DNA of 64,000 bases from Leptospira ryugenii (lineage in GTDB: Bacteria > Spirochaetota > Leptospiria > Leptospirales > Leptospiraceae). Of the stretch, positions 41,716 through 52,961 are shown in pieces; the stretch's first letter is position 1, and each line of letters starts with the position of its first letter. A program made the translations under genes and the position numbers. A model generated the notes under the pieces. The model was not told the DNA's origin. It worked only from the letters and a program-made list of their open reading frames with translations, and searched no databases. The stretch is from positions 124,001-188,000 of the forward strand of contig NZ_BFBB01000002.1 of the NCBI RefSeq assembly GCF_003114855.1, in the 5' to 3' direction.

Positions 41716-42426
41716 TTAAGGCTGTAAAAAGGTCTGATCAACTAATTCCCGTTTCAGTATAGGTTGGTTTCGCATATCCAAACCTGGAAAAAAAGTTTCT
41801 GATTTTGAATTTTCCTCTTTTGCTTGTTTTAATGTTTTGATACGAACGTAACAGGCTTCCATCCACAATTGATGGTCACAGCCTAAGAGGTGGTAACCTT
41901 CATGGATGAGAGTTGATTTTGGACTGGTAAATAACAGCTGCAATGTGGAAATATATTTGCCTTTGATATACCCACGAGTACGTGTTTCTGTTTCTACTGC
42001 ACCCTGGACTTCTAGTTTCAAGCCTATCCCCCAAAGCATTCCAAGTGAAAAAAACTCAAAGCCTATATCTGACCATTTCCTTCCTTTGAGATATACCAAT
42101 CGATCGCAATCGGAAGGTAAAGATAGACTTCTTAAATACGCTAAGATATCCCAACCATAAAATCCTGGCCTTTCCACTGTTGTTTGCCGACTGACATGTA
42201 AACGTATCTTATAAAGTTCTAATTCTTTTCCCCATGCAAGGTACAATTCCTTTAGCTCATCTTCTGCAAATCCATCTTCTTTAAGGATACATATATGCAA
42301 AGATTTCCATTCTCCAAAATCCATTCTCTCCCGTATTGAATCTTCATGAAATCCTATCGTCGTACATTGTAAAATACAGGACAGAAAGAACGCAGAGAAA
42401 AGAGAAAATTGAATTCTTTGCTTCAA
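41716..42426 (-). CDS. lipoprotein with a zinc-metalloprotease-like motif
   Basis: About 236 residues. I start it at the TTG at 42426, whose ATTGA overlap with the stop of the upstream lipoprotein gives a signal peptide (MKQRIQFSLFSAFFLSCILQC) with a lipobox; an earlier in-frame TTG at 42465 would give a less good leader. Near residue 174 the sequence reads HEGYHLLGCDH: HExxH with a third histidine six residues later, the metzincin-like zinc signature. No protease family was recognised outside this motif. The upstream neighbour is also a lipoprotein, so the pair could act together on the surface. Confidence 0.6.
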   Translation of the reverse strand: MKQRIQFSLFSAFFLSCILQCTTIGFHEDSIRERMDFGEWKSLHICILKEDGFAEDELKELYLAWGKELELYKIRLHVSRQTTVERPGFYGWDILAYLRSLSLPSDCDRLVYLKGRKWSDIGFEFFSLGMLWGIGLKLEVQGAVETETRTRGYIKGKYISTLQLLFTSPKSTLIHEGYHLLGCDHQLWMEACYVRIKTLKQAKEENSKSETFFPGLDMRNQPILKRELVDQTFLQP

Positions 42427-43688
42427 TGTTTGTTCCAGTAGCTTGCAAACCGAATCGGTAGACAAAAGCTTCCTACTGACTTTGTATCGATATAATAAAA
42501 TGAATTCACTTGATAAGGGGATAGATAGATCTTTCCATCGCTTGTGAGGGCACCACCACGAAAAGCACCATTTGGATTTGTTCCAAATGTGGCGTATGCA
42601 TTTCCATTTCTAGTATCAATGGACGCAAAAGTGAGGTTGCCATAAGGAATGAGATAGATCTTTCCATTGGGAGCAAGTACTGCCCCGTTGAATTTTCCTG
42701 GACTTGTAGGACTGAGTGTTGGGCCAAAGCTAACAATAGAGTCTGTATTTGTATCTATATACCGAAGGGTATCATTTTCATAGGGAATCATATAGATCTT
42801 TCCATCTGGAGTCAAGACCCCACTGATGTACTTTGCTGTCCCCACAATGGTTGGTCCTATCGTCTGGATGCTTTGGCTATCAGGATCTATTTTAATGACT
42901 TCCGTTGCATCAAAGGGTATCATATAGATTTTGCCGTTCGGGGCAAGTACTGATGCTGCATACGAGCCGGATAAGGCAGTATTGATAGAACCAAAAGTGT
43001 TTGTCGTTGTGTTGTAATACCAAACTTTTAACTCCCCACTTGGGTTGAAATATACGATGCCATTTCTAGATGTGATACCACCACTAAAGGCACTTCCAGC
43101 TATGGATTGGGTTCCAATGCTTGATACCGTGTTATTTTTGATATTATATGCATAAAAAATATTTGTTAGGTGGGGGGCTAAGTAAATTATATCTGCTTGA
43201 GTCATCGCACCTCCAATATAAAAAATGACTCCAGAATAAGGTGCTAAGGTGCTCACTGCATTGGTGCGAGGGTTTACCTTAATAAAGTTCGTACCACGAT
43301 AAGGAATGAAAAAGATTTCATCACTACTTGAAATGAGAGCCGTTTGGAAGGATTCGGTAACATAGCTTGGAACTGCTCCACCATAACTAGAAACGGTTTC
43401 GGTTCCTGAACTTCCCTTTAAAAATTGGGATTCCATCTCGTTTTTGATGGCATTCCAATTTTCCGCTTTGATAGCAGCTTCATTCGTGAGCTCGCAGGCT
43501 TTGATGCTATCAGAGCTTGGGTTCGAAAAACGAAGACCGCAGACTGGGCTCTGTGATTTGGTAAAGTCCCGAAACAACACCTGGAAAAAAAAAGAATCAG
43601 AGCCGACCTCACAAAATTGGCTTAGTTCTGGTTTATGGCAACTAATGAGTGTTATTGACAAAAAAATACATCTGCATAATTGATTCAT
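42423..43688 (-). CDS. lipoprotein with repeated propeller-like blades
   Basis: 421 residues with a lipobox (SITLISC, cysteine near 17). From about residue 130 onward a motif of roughly 50 residues recurs, each copy centred on a phrase like LAPNGKIYMIPF or LTPDGKIYMIPY and followed by an IDTNTDS-type strand. At least five copies can be seen. The spacing fits a beta-propeller like those of many leptospiral surface lipoproteins. It overlaps the metalloprotease-like gene by four bases. It is divergent from fadH across 122 bases. Confidence 0.7.
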   Translation of the reverse strand: MNQLCRCIFLSITLISCHKPELSQFCEVGSDSFFFQVLFRDFTKSQSPVCGLRFSNPSSDSIKACELTNEAAIKAENWNAIKNEMESQFLKGSSGTETVSSYGGAVPSYVTESFQTALISSSDEIFFIPYRGTNFIKVNPRTNAVSTLAPYSGVIFYIGGAMTQADIIYLAPHLTNIFYAYNIKNNTVSSIGTQSIAGSAFSGGITSRNGIVYFNPSGELKVWYYNTTTNTFGSINTALSGSYAASVLAPNGKIYMIPFDATEVIKIDPDSQSIQTIGPTIVGTAKYISGVLTPDGKIYMIPYENDTLRYIDTNTDSIVSFGPTLSPTSPGKFNGAVLAPNGKIYLIPYGNLTFASIDTRNGNAYATFGTNPNGAFRGGALTSDGKIYLSPYQVNSFYYIDTKSVGSFCLPIRFASYWNKH

Positions 43689-43726
43689 AATTCTATTACC
43701 AGGGTTTTAAGTGAATTTTTATGATC

Positions 43727-45862
<2,136 letters not shown>

Positions 45863-45878
45863 AGATCATAATCCTGTA

Positions 45879-46973
45879 TTACATTGCTGGAAAAAGTGCA
45901 TCTAATTTGTTTAGATGCATTCTAAGTTGGTTTTTGTGGTAAAGAACAACATTGTGTTTTTTCAGCTGGTGGAGTGATTTGGGAACCGCTGTTAGGTTTC
46001 CCAAAATCTTGATCTTTCCTTCTACTTGTTGGATGAGTTTTGCCTTTTCTATTTTTTGTAAGGCAGTCTTTAAGAAGGTAAGATCGCTGAATTTTTTCAA
46101 TTCGGAACCCATTTTCAATTCTGGATGGTTTTCTAGGATTCGATCGCGTAAAGTAGCAATTTGTTTCCTCAGATTTTCTAAAGGGATCACAGTCCCTTCT
46201 TCAAATTTCAACAAGGTATAAGATAAAATATTTCCCAAGGTCAAAACAAATGCCTTTCCCAATTTGTCTTCTACAAGTTTGGCAACGGCATCGGGGCTTT
46301 CCTCTTCACGGATTTGGAAGGGAAGTCCATAAGTAATGTGTAATTTGGATTTTTTAAAACTCAAAGTATCATAGGTAAGATTAAAATAATTGAAATGAAT
46401 CGTGGGAACTTTTGATTTTAAATAAAAAACACCGCGTTTGATTTGGTTTAAAAATCCATCTTGGCTGTATGTTCCTTCTGGAAACATGAATAGATTTCTC
46501 CCCAGGTCAATATTGGTGACCAAAGTGTTCCATTCGGAGTCAACTGTTTCCCTTAACTCGCCTTTTTTAATGAGTTCACGGCTATTGTCACGGAACGGAC
46601 GTTTGATGGGCATACAGCCGATATAAGCCAATAGAAAAGGGATCATACCTGATTTATCGATCCCTTTCAGCAATAGTTTTGTCAGTCCTTTTGTCCGAAA
46701 TTCTTTTGTCAAAAAATCCTTTCTCATGATATCTTCACGAGCAGGAATCGTCATTTTGATTTTTGGGTTTAACTTTCTGTACACAATGGCAAGGGAAGGG
46801 ATATCGATTTCGGAAACATGATTTCCTATGATGGCAGTTGGATAAGGAGAGATGAGGCTTTCGCTCTCATGCAAATAATGTTCTTCCACATCAGAAAAAA
46901 ACAAAGCGCCTGATGCTTGGACAAAACGAATCAATACATTGTAAGGTACGGTTGCATGTTTAATTGGATTCAT
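45879..46973 (-). CDS. 1-acyl-sn-glycerol-3-phosphate acyltransferase-like protein
   Basis: 364 residues. The acyltransferase motif I is close to NHxxxxD (NHVSEID near residue 51, one residue off the usual), and motif III is FPEGTYSQ near 166. These belong to the PlsC/LPLAT family, which transfers acyl groups to glycerophospholipids. The C-terminal 150 residues extend beyond the usual PlsC length and include charged and helical parts. It faces fadH tail to tail. The exact lipid substrate is unknown. Confidence 0.8.
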   Translation of the reverse strand: MNPIKHATVPYNVLIRFVQASGALFFSDVEEHYLHESESLISPYPTAIIGNHVSEIDIPSLAIVYRKLNPKIKMTIPAREDIMRKDFLTKEFRTKGLTKLLLKGIDKSGMIPFLLAYIGCMPIKRPFRDNSRELIKKGELRETVDSEWNTLVTNIDLGRNLFMFPEGTYSQDGFLNQIKRGVFYLKSKVPTIHFNYFNLTYDTLSFKKSKLHITYGLPFQIREEESPDAVAKLVEDKLGKAFVLTLGNILSYTLLKFEEGTVIPLENLRKQIATLRDRILENHPELKMGSELKKFSDLTFLKTALQKIEKAKLIQQVEGKIKILGNLTAVPKSLHQLKKHNVVLYHKNQLRMHLNKLDALFPAM

Positions 46974-47020
46974 AAATCAATATGGGAAAAAAAATGCCAA
47001 ATCATTCATGGGTCAAGACT

Positions 47021-47863
47021 TTAACCAAATATTATTGTTTTATTCTTCCAGACGATGACCCTATGTTCAAAAACGATACGCAATGCTCGGGCTAACACGA
47101 CTTTCTCAATATCCTTTCCGTTTAACATAAGTTTTTCTTTGGTGAAGGTGTGATCGACGGCAATCACATCTTGCGCAAGGATGGGGCCCTCATCTAAAGA
47201 CTCGGTGACAAAATGTGCCGTGGCACCTATGAGTTTTACACCTCTTTCATAAGCCTGTGCGTACGGATTGGCGCCAATGAAGGCAGGTAGGAAGGAGTGG
47301 TGGATATTGATGATCCGTAAAGGAAATGTCTCCACAAATTTTGGGCTTAAGATCCGCATGTATTTGGCTAAGACCAAATAGTCAAATGGCAGATGGGACA
47401 GAGTTTTCAGAACCTGGCTCTCTTGTTCCTCTCTCTGGTTTTCCTGGGTCGGGATATGGAAGAAGGGAATGTGGAAGTCCTGAACGAGAGAGCCCAAATC
47501 CGGGTGGTTGGCGACCACTGCTTCGATCGATACGTCCAATTCCCCAAATCGCTGGCGGAGCAATATGTCCCCTAGGCAATGGCCTTCCTTTGTGGCAAAA
47601 ATAACGATCTTTGGTCTTTCTAATGTGCGTAATTCCATATGAGAGCCTGGCAGAAGTTTCCCCAAGGTGGCTAGAAGGGATTGTTTTTGGTTTGGGCCTG
47701 AAAATTCCGTCCTCATGAAGAACATCCCCTCGATAGGGTCTACAAACTCATGGTTCGCTAGAATGTTTGCTTTTTCGGCGAGAAGGGCTCCGGTCACCGT
47801 ATGGATTAGCCCAGGTTTGTCATGTGTTCGGATGAGAAGGACTTGGTTTGGGGATGGCAGCAT
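47021..47863 (-). CDS. purU: formyltetrahydrofolate deformylase
   Basis: Hydrolyses 10-formyltetrahydrofolate to formate and tetrahydrofolate, supplying formate for purine synthesis. The 280-residue protein has an N-terminal ACT domain (LIRTHDKPGLIHTVTG) and the C-terminal formyltransferase fold with the catalytic histidine in NIHHSFLPAFIGANPY near 195 and TESLDEGPIL near 225. Length and order match PurU. Confidence 0.93.
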   Translation of the reverse strand: MLPSPNQVLLIRTHDKPGLIHTVTGALLAEKANILANHEFVDPIEGMFFMRTEFSGPNQKQSLLATLGKLLPGSHMELRTLERPKIVIFATKEGHCLGDILLRQRFGELDVSIEAVVANHPDLGSLVQDFHIPFFHIPTQENQREEQESQVLKTLSHLPFDYLVLAKYMRILSPKFVETFPLRIINIHHSFLPAFIGANPYAQAYERGVKLIGATAHFVTESLDEGPILAQDVIAVDHTFTKEKLMLNGKDIEKVVLARALRIVFEHRVIVWKNKTIIFG

Positions 47864-47933
47864 GGTTCTCTACCGATTTCCTTAAAAAGAGGGGAAAGTA
47901 CAAGCATTTTATGAGACATAAATCAATTTTTTA

Positions 47934-47950
47934 CGTTCATGAGATGAACG
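47934..47950. promoter_or_regulatory. palindrome upstream of the rfb locus
   Basis: CGTTCAT, a three-base spacer GAG, then ATGAACG: a 17-base near-perfect palindrome about 100 bases before rfbA, in the 185-base gap where the polysaccharide operon promoter should lie. It could be an operator. Confidence 0.35.
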
Positions 47951-48048
47951 GTTTGCTTGACGGAGGAGGAATTTGCTGTTTTTTTGACTGCATGGGACTC
48001 AGGGGGCGAAGCTATGCCTTGGGCCCTTAAAAGTTTTAGGAAATTAGC

Positions 48049-48948
48049 ATGAAAGGCATCATTCTTGCGGGTGGATCCGGCACCCGACTGTACCCCATTA
48101 CTCGCGGCGTTGTCAAACAACTCCTGCCAGTGTACGACAAACCAATGATTTACTACCCTCTTTCGGTACTTATGCTTGCCGGGATTCGTGAAATACTCAT
48201 CATCTCAACGCCTATGGACACAGATCGCTTCCGAGAGATTTTTGGAGACGGGAGTGATTTAGGATTGCGTATCGAATACAAAATACAACCCTCTCCAGAC
48301 GGATTAGCGCAAGCATTTCTGTTAGGTGAAGAGTTCCTGGCTGGAGATGATGCTTGTTTGGTCTTAGGCGATAATATATTCTATGGGCATGGATTCATTG
48401 ATTTACTTAGAAACTCGGTAGCCAAGGTTAAAAACGAAAAAAGGTCTGTTGTATTTGGATACTATGTAAACGATCCCGAACGTTATGGAGTTGTTGAATT
48501 CGATGCGGAAGGGAAGGCACTCTCTATAGAAGAGAAACCAAAAGTCCCCAAAAGCAACTATGCAGTAGTGGGATTGTATTTTTACACAAATGACATTGTC
48601 AAAGTAGCGAAATCAATTCAGCCTTCTCATCGAGGAGAGTTGGAGATAACGTCTGTAAACCAAATTTATTTGGAGCGTGGATTGCTCGATGTAAATGTGA
48701 TGGGAAGAGGCTATGCATGGTTAGATACAGGTACACATGAAAGTTTGTTAGAGGCATCTAACTTCATTGAGGTGATCGAAAGAAGGCAGGGATTAAAGAT
48801 TGCGTGTCTGGAAGAGATTGCCTTTGAGATGGGGTATATAAACAAAGATAAGCTACTTAGTTTGGCAGAGCCACTCAAGAAGAATCAGTATGGTAGATAT
48901 TTAATCGAGCGTGCAAATAGAAAGGTAATAAGTGGTCTCTCGACATGA
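48049..48948 (+). CDS. rfbA: glucose-1-phosphate thymidylyltransferase
   Basis: First enzyme of dTDP-L-rhamnose synthesis: makes dTDP-glucose from glucose-1-phosphate and dTTP. The 299-residue protein has the N-terminal nucleotide-binding [11 protein letters not shown] near residue 8, the substrate motif [14 protein letters not shown] near 25 and VLGDNIFYG near 106. Full length. It overlaps rfbC by four bases (ATGA). Confidence 0.97.
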   Translation: MKGIILAGGSGTRLYPITRGVVKQLLPVYDKPMIYYPLSVLMLAGIREILIISTPMDTDRFREIFGDGSDLGLRIEYKIQPSPDGLAQAFLLGEEFLAGDDACLVLGDNIFYGHGFIDLLRNSVAKVKNEKRSVVFGYYVNDPERYGVVEFDAEGKALSIEEKPKVPKSNYAVVGLYFYTNDIVKVAKSIQPSHRGELEITSVNQIYLERGLLDVNVMGRGYAWLDTGTHESLLEASNFIEVIERRQGLKIACLEEIAFEMGYINKDKLLSLAEPLKKNQYGRYLIERANRKVISGLST

Positions 48949-49511
48949 AGATTACAGAAACCAGCTTAAACGAAGTTTTAGTCATTGAACCTAAAATTTG
49001 GGGAGATGAAAGAGGATACTTTTTCGAGAGTTTTCGCGAAGATCTTTTGGAAAGCGCCAGTAGAAGATTCCATTGGGTCCAAGACAACGAATCAAAGTCA
49101 AACAAAGGTGTTTTACGCGGATTGCATTATCAACTCCCTCCATTTGCTCAAACAAAATTGGTGCGAGTGATCAAGGGTAGGGTTTTGGATGTAGCCGTGG
49201 ATATTCGAAAAGATTCAAAGCAATTTGGAAAACATGTCTCAATTGAACTTTCTGAAGAAAATAAGAAACAATTGCTGATTCCAAGGGGTTTTGCACACGG
49301 CTTTTTAGTGTTAAGCGAAGAAGCTATATTCTCTTATAAAGTCGACAATTATTATTCAAAGGAATCGGAGAGGTCCATTATTTGGAACGATCCTTCCATT
49401 GGAATCGATTGGCAGATACCTGATACCGACTTGATTCTTTCTGATAAAGATAAAATTGGAAAAACTATTCAAGAGGCGGACGTATTTTTGACGAGTCACC
49501 TTTATGATTAA
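48945..49511 (+). CDS. rfbC: dTDP-4-dehydrorhamnose 3,5-epimerase
   Basis: Third step of dTDP-rhamnose synthesis. The 188-residue protein has the cupin fold with the conserved RGLHYQ near residue 58, the catalytic-base region DVAVDIR near 82 and GFAHGF near 117. The start overlaps rfbA and the end overlaps rfbD by eight bases, so translation is coupled. Confidence 0.96.
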   Translation: MKITETSLNEVLVIEPKIWGDERGYFFESFREDLLESASRRFHWVQDNESKSNKGVLRGLHYQLPPFAQTKLVRVIKGRVLDVAVDIRKDSKQFGKHVSIELSEENKKQLLIPRGFAHGFLVLSEEAIFSYKVDNYYSKESERSIIWNDPSIGIDWQIPDTDLILSDKDKIGKTIQEADVFLTSHLYD

Positions 49512-50358
49512 AGTATTAGTTACTGGAGCTAGCGGTCAACTGGGCTCTGAAATTAGAGAAGTTTCATCCAGATTTCGAGACCAAATTGAGATTGTTTATT
49601 TGAAACGCGAGGATTTGTCTCTCGATGATGAATCATCTGTCTCTGCATTCTTAAAGGAAAACCAAATCCAAACTATCATTAATGCGGCCGCATACACTGC
49701 TGTCGATTTAGCAGAAAAGGAAATAGAGAGTGCAGAACTAGGGAATGCATTGATACCAGAAGTTTTGGCAAAGGTATGTGCTAAACTTAACTTAAGACTC
49801 ATTCATATCTCGACTGATTTTGTATTCAACGGTGAGTCAAACAGACCGTTAAAAGAAACAGAGAAAATTTCGCCAGTTTCCATCTATGGCAAAAGCAAAG
49901 CCAAGGGTGAGGAGTTAGTTTTAGCACATCTATCAAATGCAGTTGTCATAAGAACGTCTTGGCTCTATTCCAAATTTGGCAATAATTTTATGAAAACCAT
50001 GATGCGGCTTTCTAAGGAAAGAAAAGAATTAAGAGTTATTTATGACCAAATTGGTACACCCACTTGGGCTCGTGATTTAGCGGTTGTTTGTTTATGTGTA
50101 GTAGTTAATCCTGCAGTATCAGGGATTTATCATTATTCTAATGAAGGAGTAGCAAGTTGGTATGATTTTGCATTCGATATTGTGCAAGCTGTTAACCCTT
50201 CTGTGAAAGTTTTCCCTATTGAAACAAAAGACTATCCAACTCCCGCTAGAAGACCAGCTTATTCAGTTTTAGATAAGTCAAAAATTAAAGAGCACTTAAA
50301 GATAGAAATTCCTCATTGGCGTAAGAGTTTAGAACTCTGTTTGAAAGAAATAAATTGA
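49504..50358 (+). CDS. rfbD: dTDP-4-dehydrorhamnose reductase
   Basis: Final step: reduces dTDP-4-dehydrorhamnose to dTDP-L-rhamnose. The 284-residue SDR protein shows the NAD(P)-binding GASGQLGSEI near residue 8, the STDFVFNG segment near 103 and the catalytic YGKSK (YxxxK) near 126. It starts eight bases before the rfbC stop. Confidence 0.95.
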   Translation: MIKVLVTGASGQLGSEIREVSSRFRDQIEIVYLKREDLSLDDESSVSAFLKENQIQTIINAAAYTAVDLAEKEIESAELGNALIPEVLAKVCAKLNLRLIHISTDFVFNGESNRPLKETEKISPVSIYGKSKAKGEELVLAHLSNAVVIRTSWLYSKFGNNFMKTMMRLSKERKELRVIYDQIGTPTWARDLAVVCLCVVVNPAVSGIYHYSNEGVASWYDFAFDIVQAVNPSVKVFPIETKDYPTPARRPAYSVLDKSKIKEHLKIEIPHWRKSLELCLKEIN

Positions 50359-50382
50359 TTTGAGGGAAAGGATAAAGTTTTT

Positions 50383-51387
50383 GTGAGTTCTTATTATTCG
50401 CTTAAAAAAAGAAAAAATCCTAACTTACTAAGCCTAGTAATTCCTTGTTACAATGAAGAGAAAGCTCTACCTTTTTTAAGGAGTTCTTTAGAGAAAGTAA
50501 TTCCTACCTTTCCGTGTAAGTCAGAAATAATTTTAATCAATGACGGAAGTACGGATCGTACGATTGAAGAGCTCGTAAAATGGGCATCTAGTGATAAGAA
50601 GGTCAAAATAATAAATTTTGCCAGAAATTTTGGACATCAAATTGCTGTTACAGCGGGAATGGATTTTGCTACAGGAGATGCTGTTGTGATCATGGATGCT
50701 GACCTCCAGGATCCTCCTGAAGTCATTTGGGAGATGTTGGCAAAATACCGTGAAGGTTTTGATGTAGTTTATGGAAAAAGAGAAGAGAGAGTCGGCGAGT
50801 CGTGGTTTAAGTTAGCGAGTGCCTGGTTGTTCTATCGCTTGATGAAGATCCTTGTCCATAAAGATCTTCCACTAGATTCAGGAGACTTCCGTTTGATTTC
50901 GAGACCCTGCCTTGATGCAATCAAACTTATGCGCGAAAAACATCGGTTTTTAAGAGGTATGGGCGCATGGGTGGGATTTCCCCAAACACCTGTTATCTAC
51001 AAACGAGCTGCCAGATCAGCTGGTGAAACCAAATATCCTCTTAGAAAAATGTTGACCCTGGCAATGAATGCTGCTATATCCTTTTCTCCGCTTCCTTTGA
51101 GACTTAGTCTATCGCTTGGTATTATAATTGCAATCACCGGCTTTATAATTGGATTAACTGCTGTGATAAAGGCTTGGATGCACTACTCTGGATTATATCC
51201 TAATTTAGTCTACAATCCTGGGTGGGCAACAATTGTAGCCCTCTTATGTATTATTGGAGGTTCGATTCTTATCTCCATTGGTATATTAGGTGAATACATC
51301 GCAAGGATTTTCGAAGAAGTAAAAAGTCGGCCACTGTATATAATCGAATCTACTTATAATTTTAATCAAAGAAAGGAAAAGAAGTAA
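50383..51387 (+). CDS. GT2 glycosyltransferase of the GtrB/DPM1 type
   Basis: 334 residues, GTG start. The N-terminal GT-A domain shows LVIPCYNEEKA near residue 18, INDGSTD near 49 and the metal-binding DADLQDP near 104; two C-terminal membrane helices follow (near 230-260 and 270-300). This layout is that of GtrB and other enzymes that charge polyprenyl phosphate with a sugar on the inner side of the membrane. It lies between rfbD and rfbB, with the TAATG overlap to rfbB. Confidence 0.88.
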   Translation: MSSYYSLKKRKNPNLLSLVIPCYNEEKALPFLRSSLEKVIPTFPCKSEIILINDGSTDRTIEELVKWASSDKKVKIINFARNFGHQIAVTAGMDFATGDAVVIMDADLQDPPEVIWEMLAKYREGFDVVYGKREERVGESWFKLASAWLFYRLMKILVHKDLPLDSGDFRLISRPCLDAIKLMREKHRFLRGMGAWVGFPQTPVIYKRAARSAGETKYPLRKMLTLAMNAAISFSPLPLRLSLSLGIIIAITGFIIGLTAVIKAWMHYSGLYPNLVYNPGWATIVALLCIIGGSILISIGILGEYIARIFEEVKSRPLYIIESTYNFNQRKEKK

Positions 51388-52403
51388 TGCCTCAAGTCAT
51401 ATTAGTAACGGGTGGAGCAGGATTCATCGGATCAAATTTTATTCCCTATTTTCTAGAAACTAATCCAGAAACACACCTAATAAATCTGGATCTACTAACC
51501 TACGCAGGTAAGATAGAAAATTTAGCTGAAATAAAGAATCATCCCAGATATACTTTTGTGCAAGGCGATATAAAAGATAAATCTCTAGTCGCAAAACTGT
51601 TTTCCGAATATGATATCAAAGGTGTGATCCATTTCGCAGCAGAGAGTCATGTCGACAATTCTATTGCAGACCCAGAAATATTTTTACAAACAAACGTTAT
51701 AGGTACATTTGTTTTGATACACCAGGCCTATATTCATTGGATGGAAAAACCTTTTCATATAAAGAAAGGTTATGAGTCAAGCCGGTTCCACCATGTCTCT
51801 ACAGATGAGGTTTATGGTAGTTTGGGAGAAACTGGTTTGTTCGAGGAAACTACGCCTTACGCACCAAATTCCCCCTATAGTGCCAGTAAGGCAGGAAGTG
51901 ATTTTGTTGTGAGAAGTTACCACCACACTTATGGTATGAATACAATAATTACGAATTGTTCCAACAACTATGGACCAAAACAACATGCTGAAAAGTTGAT
52001 TCCTACCATAATGCGAAAATCCTTAGCTGAAGAACCAATCCCAATCTATGGTCAAGGTACAAACGTTAGAGACTGGCTTTATGTTTTAGATCACGCAAAA
52101 GGGATCGATCTTGCTTTCCGAAAAGGACGATCCGGCGAGACATATAACATAGGTGGTCGTAACGAGCGAAACAATAATTATATTGTGAATAAAATATGTG
52201 AGATTCTTGATAAAAAGAAACCTCGATCAAATGGAAAGTCATACAAAGATTTGATAACTTATGTAGCTGATCGACCTGGGCATGATAAACGATACGCGAT
52301 TGATGCAAATAAAATCGAAACAGAGTTAAGCTGGAAAGCAGAAGAGAATTTTGAAACGGGAATTGAAAAGACCATCGATTGGTATTTAGAAAGACTTAAA
52401 TAA
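51387..52403 (+). CDS. rfbB: dTDP-glucose 4,6-dehydratase
   Basis: Second step of dTDP-rhamnose synthesis. The 338-residue SDR protein has the GGAGFIGSNF motif near residue 8, HFAAESHVDNS near 82, STDEVYG near 132 and the catalytic YSASK near 166. Normal length. It completes the rfbACDB set, with rfbB last and a glycosyltransferase inserted before it. Confidence 0.97.
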   Translation: MPQVILVTGGAGFIGSNFIPYFLETNPETHLINLDLLTYAGKIENLAEIKNHPRYTFVQGDIKDKSLVAKLFSEYDIKGVIHFAAESHVDNSIADPEIFLQTNVIGTFVLIHQAYIHWMEKPFHIKKGYESSRFHHVSTDEVYGSLGETGLFEETTPYAPNSPYSASKAGSDFVVRSYHHTYGMNTIITNCSNNYGPKQHAEKLIPTIMRKSLAEEPIPIYGQGTNVRDWLYVLDHAKGIDLAFRKGRSGETYNIGGRNERNNNYIVNKICEILDKKKPRSNGKSYKDLITYVADRPGHDKRYAIDANKIETELSWKAEENFETGIEKTIDWYLERLK

Positions 52404-52580
52404 ATAGGTATAGTTTTATATAAAAGGTTTCCCAAACGCCTTGCCGGATTGATTTAAGATTTCATAGAGGATGAATATTCTTTCTTGTTCAATGACTTAT
52501 TTTGCAATTATTAATATTAAATTTCGAATAACTATAATTTTCCCCAAAAAAAATCTAAGATTCGCGAGTATCGTTTTACC
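52404..52580 (+). promoter_or_regulatory. AT-rich gap with a promoter-like site
   Basis: The 177 bases between rfbB and the regulator gene hold TATAAT at 52533-52538 with TTAATA 16 bases upstream (52511-52516), a plausible sigma-70 promoter for the exporter operon. Nothing else is visible except strong AT-richness. Confidence 0.4.
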
Positions 52581-52961
52581 GTGACATTGCGATTTTTAAC
52601 TGTACCCGTGATTGAAGATAAAAAATACAGAATACTAAAACTATTAGAGGAAAATCCTTATCTTTCGCAAAGGGAGGTTTCCGATTTGATGGGCTTGAGT
52701 TTAGGGAAAACCAATTATGTAATCAATGCCCTCATCGAAAAAGGTTTACTCAAGATAAAGAATTTTAGGAATAACAAGAATAAAATTGCCTATGCTTATC
52801 TATTAACGCCTCAAGGGCTTGAAGAAAAAGCGAGATTGACCCTTGAATTCTTTGAAGTGAAGAAAAGGGAGTATGAAGAGTTGAAAAATGAAGTAGAAAA
52901 TATTAGAAAAAATAAACAAAACTTTGAAACAGGAATAGGACCTCATGAAACTGATTTCTGA
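52581..52961 (+). CDS. MarR-family EPS-associated transcriptional regulator
   Basis: 126 residues, GTG start. The N-terminal winged helix (YRILKLLEENPYLSQREVSDLMGLSLGKTNYVINALIEKGLL-like; key parts SQREVSD and KTNYVINAL) and the C-terminal basic coiled coil match the short regulators found at the head of exopolysaccharide and O-antigen loci. It may control this operon, perhaps through transcription antitermination or repression; the family role is not established. The end overlaps the next gene by 17 bases. Confidence 0.85.
   Translation: MTLRFLTVPVIEDKKYRILKLLEENPYLSQREVSDLMGLSLGKTNYVINALIEKGLLKIKNFRNNKNKIAYAYLLTPQGLEEKARLTLEFFEVKKREYEELKNEVENIRKNKQNFETGIGPHETDF

Noticed and set aside
47944..48030. 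A 28-codon reading frame in the gap before rfbA
   Set aside because: Unusual composition, no ribosome-binding site, and it overlaps the palindrome; more likely a chance frame.
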